This document shows, piece after piece, positions 6,549-11,619 of a DNA stretch of 11,619 nt. Position numbers and translations under genes: made by a program. This DNA is from Pseudomonadota bacterium. GTDB taxonomy: Bacteria; Pseudomonadota; Gammaproteobacteria; Burkholderiales; Thiobacillaceae. Position 1 is the first letter of the stretch, and every line of letters starts with the position of its first letter. The notes under the pieces were generated by a model. It made no database searches. It was not told where the DNA came from and saw only the letters and a list, made by a program, of their open reading frames with translations. The stretch lies in assembly GCA_030836725.1 (NCBI GenBank), contig JAUPLV010000065.1, positions 1-11,619 of the forward strand, given 5' to 3'.

Positions 6549-8060
6549 ATGGAAAACAAGGAAATCGAACTCGAATTTAGCATAAAAAGCGGCGCGCCCG
6601 AAAAGCAGCGCACCGCCTGCATCGTCGTCGGCGTATTCGAAAACCGCAAGCTGTCCGGCCCGGCAATCGACATCGATCACGCCAGCGACGGCTACCTGTC
6701 GGACATCCTGCGCGGCGGCGACATGGATGGCAAGGCCGGCAGCACGCTGCTGCTGCACCGGGTTCCCAACATCCTGGCCGACCGCGTGCTGCTGGTGGGT
6801 CTCGGCAAGGAGCGCGACTTCCACGAGAAGGCCTATCGCGACGCCATTTCCCGCGCGGTGAAGACCCTGCGCGACACCGGCTCGATGGATGCTGTCATCA
6901 CCCTGTCCGAAATCCCGGTAAGGAAACGCGACGCCACCTGGAACATCGAGCAGGCTGTCATCAGCGCCCACGAGGCGCTGTACCGCTTCCTCACCATGAA
7001 GAGCAAGCCCGACGAAACGCGACGGCCGCTGAAGCGCTTGACCTTCGCCGTGTCGCGGCGCGGCGAGCTGAAGTTCGGCGAGGCCGGCCTCGCGCGCGGA
7101 CTGGCCATCGCCCACGGCATCGACCTGGCCAAGGACCTCGGCAACACGCCGTCGAACATCTGCACCCCCGAATACCTGGCCGCCGAGGCACAGAAAGTGG
7201 CGAAGGCCCATGGCTTCGGCTGCGAGGTGCTCGACCAGGCCGCCTGCGAAAAGCTCGCAATGGGTGCCTTCCTGTCGGTCGGCAAGGGCAGCGACAAACC
7301 ACCGCGCTTCATCGTGCTGAAGCACGAAGGCGGCGCGAAGAACGAGAAGCCGGTGGTGCTGATCGGCAAGGCGGTCACCTTCGACGCCGGCGGCATTTCG
7401 CTGAAGCCGGCTCCCGACATGGACGAGATGACCTACGACATGAGCGGCGGCGGTGCCGTCATCGGCGCCTTCCGCGCCATCGGCGAGTTGGGGCTGCCGC
7501 TCAACGTCATCGGCCTCGTTCCCGCCTGCGAAAACCTGCCCGACGCCGAAGCCAACAAGCCGGGTGACATCATCACCTCGATGTCCGGCCAGACCATTGA
7601 GATCCTCAACACCGACGCCGAGGGTCGCCTCCTCCTGTGCGACTCGCTGACCTATGCGGAGCGCTTCGAGCCCGACGCGGTGGTCGATCTGGCCACGCTG
7701 ACCGGCGCCTGCGTGATCGCGCTCGGTGCCCACCCCAGCGCTCTTTTCAGCAACCACGACCCGCTGGCACGCGAGATCGAGCACGCCGCTGACCAGGCCT
7801 GGGACCGCGTCTGGCGCATGCCGCTGTGGGAAGACTACCAGGAGCAATTGAAGAGCAGCCACGCCGACATGGCCAACATCGGCGGTCGCCCCGCCGGTTC
7901 GGTCACCGCCGCCTGCTTCCTGTCGCGTTTCGCCAAGAAGTACCACTGGGCGCACCTCGACATCGCCGGCACCGCCTACAAGGGCGGCCGCGACAAGACA
8001 TCGACTGGACGCCCGGTGTCACTGCTGGTGCACTTCCTGCTGAACCGCGCGGAAAAATGA
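6549..8060 (+). CDS. pepA: Leucyl aminopeptidase (cytosol aminopeptidase, M17)
   Basis: A cytoplasmic hexameric aminopeptidase of family M17 that removes N-terminal residues, notably Leu, from peptides with two metal ions. In E. coli PepA also binds DNA as an accessory factor in Xer recombination and carAB control. The product is 503 residues, the same length as E. coli. The N-terminal domain begins IELEFSIKSGAPEKQRTACIVVGVFE. The catalytic domain has GKAVTFDAGGISLKP with metal ligands Lys274 and Asp279 and catalytic Lys286, YDMSGGGAV with Asp297, and NTDAEGR with Asp356, Glu358 and catalytic Arg360. The end GTAYKGGRDKTSTGRPVSLL matches the family. I start at ATG 6549; a TTG at 6537 is in frame but lacks a ribosome-binding site and would add four residues not typical of the family. 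The stop overlaps the holC start. Confidence 0.98.
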   Translation: MENKEIELEFSIKSGAPEKQRTACIVVGVFENRKLSGPAIDIDHASDGYLSDILRGGDMDGKAGSTLLLHRVPNILADRVLLVGLGKERDFHEKAYRDAISRAVKTLRDTGSMDAVITLSEIPVRKRDATWNIEQAVISAHEALYRFLTMKSKPDETRRPLKRLTFAVSRRGELKFGEAGLARGLAIAHGIDLAKDLGNTPSNICTPEYLAAEAQKVAKAHGFGCEVLDQAACEKLAMGAFLSVGKGSDKPPRFIVLKHEGGAKNEKPVVLIGKAVTFDAGGISLKPAPDMDEMTYDMSGGGAVIGAFRAIGELGLPLNVIGLVPACENLPDAEANKPGDIITSMSGQTIEILNTDAEGRLLLCDSLTYAERFEPDAVVDLATLTGACVIALGAHPSALFSNHDPLAREIEHAADQAWDRVWRMPLWEDYQEQLKSSHADMANIGGRPAGSVTAACFLSRFAKKYHWAHLDIAGTAYKGGRDKTSTGRPVSLLVHFLLNRAEK

Positions 8061-8485
8061 CCGAGATCACCTTCTATACCCATGCCGGCGATCTGCTTGA
8101 TGTCGCCCGCCGCGTCGCTTCCAAGGCGTATGGCCAGGGTCGGCAGGTCATGATTTACGCGCCGGATGCGGCGGTTGCCGACGCGATCGACGGCCTGCTG
8201 TGGACGACGCCCGCGCTGGGCTTCGTGCCGCACTGTCGGGACCGCGACAGTCTGGCGGGTGAAACGCCGGTTCTGATCGGCGCCAACGCCGACGCACTGC
8301 GTAGCGCCGACGTGATGATCAACCTGCACACCGAGCAGCCGCCCGCCTTTGCCCGCTTCGAACGCCTGGTCGAAATCGTCGGCCAGGATGAAGTTGGGGT
8401 CGAGCAAGGACGCGCACGCTGGCGCTTTTACAAAACACGCGGCTACCCACTGACCCAGCACGACATGCGTCAGGCCGCAGGCTAG
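8057..8485 (+). CDS. holC: DNA polymerase III subunit chi
   Basis: HolC (chi) pairs with psi (HolD) in the clamp-loader complex and contacts single-stranded-DNA-binding protein during replication. The product is 142 residues, close to E. coli's 147. Family marks are the start MTEITFYTHAGD, the helix LLDVARRVASKAYGQGRQVMIYAPD, DGLLWTTPALGFVPHC, a VLIG strand, VMINLHTEQPPAFARFERLVEIVG, and the ending ARWRFYKTRGYPLTQHDM. The ATG at 8057 overlaps the pepA stop (ATGA), which indicates coupled translation; the frame is open further upstream inside pepA but those codons are a shadow. pepA-holC-valS is the usual proteobacterial order. Confidence 0.95.
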   Translation: MTEITFYTHAGDLLDVARRVASKAYGQGRQVMIYAPDAAVADAIDGLLWTTPALGFVPHCRDRDSLAGETPVLIGANADALRSADVMINLHTEQPPAFARFERLVEIVGQDEVGVEQGRARWRFYKTRGYPLTQHDMRQAAG

Positions 8486-8494
8486 GAGGCATCG

Positions 8495-8974
8495 ATGACC
8501 GAAAATCCCCTGTTGAACAAAATGGATGCGCTGCTGAAAAAACATCGCGGCAGCGGCGAAACCGACAGTTCACCCCCATCCACCCACCCTCCTTCTCCCG
8601 AACATACAGCCCCCGCCGAACCCATGCCGCCGGCCGGAGCCTGGCTGCCGGTGCTGACCGACGTAATCGAGCGGGGTACCCCCCCCACTGCTTCACGGCA
8701 GACAAAACAGCCTGCCATCACATCGACGGCCATGCCTGTTCCGGCAGCCGCCGCGGTCGCACCTGCCGAGGGTGACGCCATCGCCGAGCATTTGTTGGGC
8801 GAACTCGCGCCTCGCCTGTCCGAGGCGATGGAAAAGCAGGTCGCCGCCGAACTACGAAAGAACCTCGATCAAACCGTCGCCAACCTGCTCAGCCAGCTTG
8901 ACGTCAACGTGCGCGACATCGTGCGCGATGCCGTCGCCGAAAAACTCAAGCAGCCGCACGATCCGTCGACCTGA
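8495..8974 (+). CDS. Small protein of unknown function between holC and valS
   Basis: A 159-residue protein that I do not recognise with certainty. It has three parts: an N-terminal basic helix (MTENPLLNKMDALLKKHRG), a Pro/Ser/Thr/Ala-rich low-complexity stretch (about 20-92) interrupted by the ordered motif WLPVLTDVIERG (50-61), and a charged amphipathic C-terminal region (about 94-155, EHLLGELAPRLSEAMEKQVAAELRK and beyond) that probably forms helices or a coiled coil. No signal peptide, membrane segment or cysteine is present. The PVLTDVI motif followed by a disordered linker and a helical end recalls betaproteobacterial DUF2486-type proteins, but this is a resemblance from memory. It is a real gene by its strong ribosome-binding site: AGGAGG at 8484-8489, overlapping the holC stop, 5 nt before the ATG. 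Its place in the operon suggests a link with replication or translation but proves none. Confidence 0.8.
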   Translation: MTENPLLNKMDALLKKHRGSGETDSSPPSTHPPSPEHTAPAEPMPPAGAWLPVLTDVIERGTPPTASRQTKQPAITSTAMPVPAAAAVAPAEGDAIAEHLLGELAPRLSEAMEKQVAAELRKNLDQTVANLLSQLDVNVRDIVRDAVAEKLKQPHDPST

Positions 8975-9040
8975 AGCCCCTTCTTCAGCAGCATTTTGCG
9001 GCGCCGGCCCGAAGCTTTTTTGGGACTTGTCTCAGGTTTT

Positions 9041-9062
9041 CGGGACGCGTCCCGGCCTTTTT
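9041..9062 (+). terminator. Palindrome with T-run: weak terminator or operator before valS
   Basis: CGGGACGCGTCCCG (9041-9054) is its own reverse complement; as RNA it gives a 5-bp stem with a CGCG loop, followed after GCC by five Ts (9058-9062). The stem is short for a terminator. Because it overlaps the -35/spacer of a possible valS promoter it might instead be a protein-binding site. Confidence 0.3.
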
Positions 9063-9070
9063 GGGATAAT
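9042..9070 (+). promoter_or_regulatory. Possible valS promoter with extended -10
   Basis: TGG followed by GATAAT (9065-9070) is an extended -10 with five of six matches; 17 bp upstream GGGACG (9042-9047) matches TTGACA at three positions. Transcription would start near 9077, leaving a leader of about 14 nt. Read-through from the pepA operon is an alternative. Confidence 0.35.
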
Positions 9071-9090
9071 GCCGGCTTTGCGCGCACCCC

Positions 9091-11619
9091 ATGGAACTCG
9101 CCAAATCCTTCGAACCAGCTGACATCGAAAAGCGCTGGTACAGCCACTGGGAAAACTCAGGCTATTTCAAAGCCGGCGCATACGACTCCACACGGGCTTC
9201 AGCCCGTAGTGGATCGGAGTCCCCTTGCGGGGCATACGACTCCACACGGGCTTCTACCCTGAAGGGCACAAGAGCCCGTAGTGGATCGGAGTCCCCTTGC
9301 GGGGATGCCTCCGATGCCGCCGCCTACTGCATCATGCTGCCGCCGCCCAACGTCACCGGCACGCTGCATATGGGGCATGCCTTCCAGCACACCCTGATGG
9401 ACGCCCTCACCCGCTATCACCGCATGGCGGGCGACAATACGCTGTGGCAGCCGGGCACCGACCACGCCGGCATCGCGACGCAAATCGTGGTTGAGCGCCA
9501 GCTCGACGCGCAAGGCGTTTCGCGCCACGATCTCGGCCGTGAGAAATTCCTCGAAAAGGTGTGGGAGTGGAAGGAACATTCCGGCTCCACCATCACCCGC
9601 CAGATGCGCCGCCTCGGCACCAGCCCCGACTGGAGCCGCGAGCGCTTCACCATGGACGATGGCCTGTCGAAGGCCGTCACCGAAGTGTTCGTGCGGCTGT
9701 ATCGCGAAGGCCTGATCTATCGCGGCAAACGGCTGGTGAACTGGGATCCGGTACTGCAGACCGCGGTGTCCGACCTCGAGGTCGTCCCCGCCGAGGAAGA
9801 CGGCTTCATGTGGGAGATCAACTACCCGCTGGAGGACGGCTCCGGCTTCCTGACCGTCGCCACCACCCGCCCGGAAACCCTGCTCGGCGACACCGCCGTG
9901 GCGGTGAACCCGCAGGATGAGCGATACGCGCACCTGATCGGCAAGCAGGTACGCCTGCCTATCGCCGAGCGCAGCATCCCCATCATCGCCGACGACTACG
10001 TCGACCGCGAATTCGGCACCGGCGTGGTCAAGATCACCCCCGCGCACGACTTCAACGACTGGCAGGTCGGCCAGCGCCACAAACTGGCGGCGATCAGCGT
10101 GCTGACGCTCGACGCTAAAATGAACGAGGTCTGCCCCGCCGAATACCAGGGACTGGACCGCTACGACGCTCGCCAGAAGCTGCTCGACGAACTCCACGAG
10201 AAGGGTCTCCTGGTCTCGGCCAAGCCGCACAAGCTGATGATCCCGCGCGGCGATCGCACCCACGCGGTGATCGAGCCGATGCTCACCGACCAGTGGTTCA
10301 TGAGCATGGAGGGCCTGGCCAAACAGGGTCTAGCCGCGGTCGATTCGGGCGAGCTGAAATTTGTGCCGGAGAACTGGACCACCACCTATCGCCAGTGGCT
10401 GGAGAACATCCAGGACTGGTGCGTCTCGCGTCAGCTGTGGTGGGGCCATCGCATTCCCGCGTGGTACGACGCCGACGGAAATTTCTACGTCGCCTACACC
10501 GAGGAGGAGGCAAGGAAGCAGGCCGGCGGGCGCGCGCTGACGCAGGACAACGACGTGCTCGACACTTGGTTTTCCAGCGCGCTGTGGCCGTTCTCGACGC
10601 TGGGCTGGCCGGAGCCGACGAAGGAACTGGAGCGCTTCCTGCCGACCTCGGTGCTGGTCACCGGCTTCGACATCATCTTCTTCTGGGTCGCGCGCATGGT
10701 GATGATGTCGCTGCACTTAACCGGCAAGGTGCCGTTCCGCGAGGTCTACGTCACCGGCCTGGTGCGCGATTCCGAAGGCCAGAAGATGAGCAAGTCGAAG
10801 GGCAACGTGCTCGACCCGATCGACCTCATCGACGGCATCGCGGTCGACGAACTGGTTGCCAAGCGCACCACCGGTCTGATGGACCCCAGGAAAGCCCCAA
10901 GCATCGAAAAGCGCACCCGCAAGGAGTTCCCCGACGGCATCGCCGCCTTCGGCACCGATGCCCTGCGGTTCACCTTCGCCAGTCTCGCCACCCACGGCCG
11001 AGACATCAAGTTCGACCTGCAGCGCGCCGAAGGCTACCGCAATTTCTGCAACAAGCTGTGGAACGCCACCCGCTTCGCGCTGATGAATCTGGAAGGCCAC
11101 GACTGCGGCCAGGACGCGGGCCAGCCGATGGAATACTCCGACGCCGACCGCTGGATCGCCGAGCGGCTGCAGCAGGCCATCGGCGAAGTGCATGCAGCCT
11201 TCAGCGCCTACCGCTTCGACCAGGCCGCGCGTGCCGTCTATGAGTTCGTGTGGGACGAATACTGCGACTGGTATCTGGAACTCGCCAAGGTGCAGTTGAA
11301 CAGCGGAACGCCCGAGCAGCAGCGCGCCACCCGCAGAACGCTGGCCAGCGTGCTCGAAACCACGCTGCGCCTCGCCCACCCGATCATCCCCTTCATCACC
11401 GAGGAGCTTTGGCAGAAGGTCGCGCCGCTCGCCGGCGTCAGCGGCGACAGCATCATGCTCGCAACCTACCCGCAAATCGACGAAACGCAGCGCCACCCCG
11501 GCAGCGTCGCACGAATTCAATTGCTGAAGGAACTGGTCAACGCCTGCCGCACCCTGCGCGGCGAAATGAACCTGTCACCCGCCCAGCGCGTGCCGCTGCT
11601 GGTCGAGGGCGATGCAACC
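9091..11619 (+). CDS. valS: Valyl-tRNA synthetase with an in-frame palindromic-repeat insertion (3' end outside window)
   Basis: ValRS charges tRNA-Val in the cytoplasm and hydrolyses misactivated threonine. 843 codons are present without a stop and the gene continues past the window (E. coli ValRS has 951). The N-terminus is MELAKSFEPADIEKRWYSHW. PPPNVTGTLHMGH carries the HIGH motif as HMGH at 93-96. The editing domain is marked by TTRPETLLGDTAVAVNP and ITPAHDFND, and EPMLTDQWF and WCVSRQLWWGHRIPAWY follow. KMSKS is at 565-569, and the anticodon-binding domain begins after GYRNFCNKLWNATRFALMN. Residues about 30-71 are extra: they are encoded by two palindromic repeat units (9179-9304), Ser/Arg/Gly-rich and probably a flexible surface loop before the first strand of the catalytic fold. 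Removing them gives FKAGDASDAAAYCIM, the same spacing as FKPNGDESQESFCIM in E. coli. No downstream in-frame start could skip the repeat and keep the Rossmann fold, so the repeat is probably translated. No Shine-Dalgarno sequence is seen. Confidence 0.98.
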   Translation, partial: MELAKSFEPADIEKRWYSHWENSGYFKAGAYDSTRASARSGSESPCGAYDSTRASTLKGTRARSGSESPCGDASDAAAYCIMLPPPNVTGTLHMGHAFQHTLMDALTRYHRMAGDNTLWQPGTDHAGIATQIVVERQLDAQGVSRHDLGREKFLEKVWEWKEHSGSTITRQMRRLGTSPDWSRERFTMDDGLSKAVTEVFVRLYREGLIYRGKRLVNWDPVLQTAVSDLEVVPAEEDGFMWEINYPLEDGSGFLTVATTRPETLLGDTAVAVNPQDERYAHLIGKQVRLPIAERSIPIIADDYVDREFGTGVVKITPAHDFNDWQVGQRHKLAAISVLTLDAKMNEVCPAEYQGLDRYDARQKLLDELHEKGLLVSAKPHKLMIPRGDRTHAVIEPMLTDQWFMSMEGLAKQGLAAVDSGELKFVPENWTTTYRQWLENIQDWCVSRQLWWGHRIPAWYDADGNFYVAYTEEEARKQAGGRALTQDNDVLDTWFSSALWPFSTLGWPEPTKELERFLPTSVLVTGFDIIFFWVARMVMMSLHLTGKVPFREVYVTGLVRDSEGQKMSKSKGNVLDPIDLIDGIAVDELVAKRTTGLMDPRKAPSIEKRTRKEFPDGIAAFGTDALRFTFASLATHGRDIKFDLQRAEGYRNFCNKLWNATRFALMNLEGHDCGQDAGQPMEYSDADRWIAERLQQAIGEVHAAFSAYRFDQAARAVYEFVWDEYCDWYLELAKVQLNSGTPEQQRATRRTLASVLETTLRLAHPIIPFITEELWQKVAPLAGVSGDSIMLATYPQIDETQRHPGSVARIQLLKELVNACRTLRGEMNLSPAQRVPLLVEGDAT
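9179..9232 (+). repeat. Palindromic repeat unit 1 (54 bp) inside valS
   Basis: The unit runs from CATACGACTCC to CCCCTTGCGGGG. It can form a hairpin TCCAC-ACGGGCT / AGCCCGT-A-GTGGA with a TC loop and one bulged base, or alternatively GACTCC / GGAGTC. A second hairpin, CCCC-TTGC-GGGG, closes the unit (9221-9232). Its 54 bp are 18 codons, read as roughly AYDSTRASARSGSESPCG. No transposase or clear target-site duplication accompanies it. I found no third copy elsewhere in the window by eye. Confidence 0.9.
9233..9304 (+). repeat. Palindromic repeat unit 2 (72 bp) inside valS, with an 18-bp extra core
   Basis: The first 22 bp (9233-9254) and the last 32 bp (9273-9304) are identical to unit 1. 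Between them are 18 additional bases (9255-9272) with their own inverted repeat CCCT-GA-AGGG. The extra core lies exactly where unit 1 has the tip of its hairpin. Its 72 bp are 24 codons, read as AYDSTRAS-TLKGTR-ARSGSESPCG. Of the three forward frames only the one used by valS is open through both units. Confidence 0.9.

Larger units (their letters stand above)
8975..9090. other. Leader region between the 8495 gene and valS
   Basis: 116 bp. The last half contains three T-rich direct repeats TTTTyGGGA (9018-9025, 9038-9045, 9059-9066), a 14-bp perfect palindrome and a promoter-like -10. No Shine-Dalgarno sequence is visible before the valS ATG. The T-box leaders that control tRNA synthetase genes in Gram-positive bacteria are much longer, and I see no sign of one. 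Confidence 0.6.

Noticed and set aside
6420..7955. Open frame on the minus strand continuing upstream of lptF for about 510 codons opposite pepA
   Set aside because: It mirrors the codon pattern of pepA in GC-rich DNA. LptF begins at 6419 by length and sequence, and the extension resembles no protein family I know.
8975..9090. T-box or other riboswitch leader for valS
   Set aside because: The region is too short and lacks T-box or specifier-loop features; T-box control is also not typical of proteobacteria.
9179..9304. CRISPR-like or insertion-sequence explanation of the valS repeat
   Set aside because: Only two adjacent units with no spacers, no transposase gene and no clear target duplication; a palindromic interspersed repeat fits better.
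9199..10263. 354-codon minus-strand frame opposite valS
   Set aside because: valS is certain on the plus strand; the antisense frame is low-complexity and has no recognisable domain.
10293..11520. Long alternate frames inside valS (plus 10293-11243, minus 10717-11520)
   Set aside because: Both are shadows of valS; the plus one is Arg-rich with no fold-like pattern.

Overview
This is a GC-rich, densely packed chromosomal window. Gene content, protein sequences and gene order point to a betaproteobacterium. The Nitrosomonadales/Thiobacillus side is my guess from the look of the proteins, not something I could test. Every gene but two has a recognisable household function, and no phage, transposase, CRISPR, tRNA or rRNA is visible.

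Layout. The window opens inside the 3' end of a TerC-family membrane protein gene (+), whose stop codon overlaps that of tilS (-). A leftward series then runs bcp-like peroxiredoxin -> slyD -> accA -> tilS (read right to left from about 3567 to 248). It covers peroxide detoxification, protein folding, the first step of fatty-acid synthesis and tRNA-Ile lysidine formation. bcp/slyD and accA/tilS overlap, while about 80 bp with its own promoter-like motif separates slyD from accA. A short divergent region (3568-3743) leads rightward into a small unassigned protein gene (3744-4214). That gene converges on lptG. lptF and lptG (-, overlapping ATGA) encode the two membrane subunits of the LPS transporter. 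Opposite them, from a good sigma70-type promoter, runs pepA -> holC -> small unassigned gene -> valS (+). This lptFG <-> pepA-holC-valS arrangement is the same as in E. coli, with an extra small gene between holC and valS. valS runs off the right edge.

The outstanding feature is in valS. Near the N-terminus, between the GYFK segment and the CIM-PPPNVTG segment that leads into the HIGH motif, the gene carries 126 bp made of two tandem palindromic units of 54 and 72 bp (9179-9304). Both lengths are multiples of three, both units are read through without a stop, and they add 42 residues (about 30-71). Removing exactly these 126 bp rebuilds a continuous frame whose spacing equals that of E. coli ValRS as I recall it. 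The two units are identical except for an 18-bp (six-codon) extra core in the second. This resembles in principle the Rickettsia palindromic elements, which insert in frame into essential genes. I do not know a named family for this sequence.

Lesser points worth a look are a peroxiredoxin with Leu at the usual catalytic Pro position and no resolving Cys at the usual place, a 22-bp perfect GC palindrome at the accA/tilS junction, an inverted repeat around the putative accA -10, and phased TTTTyGGGA repeats with a 14-bp palindrome just before valS.
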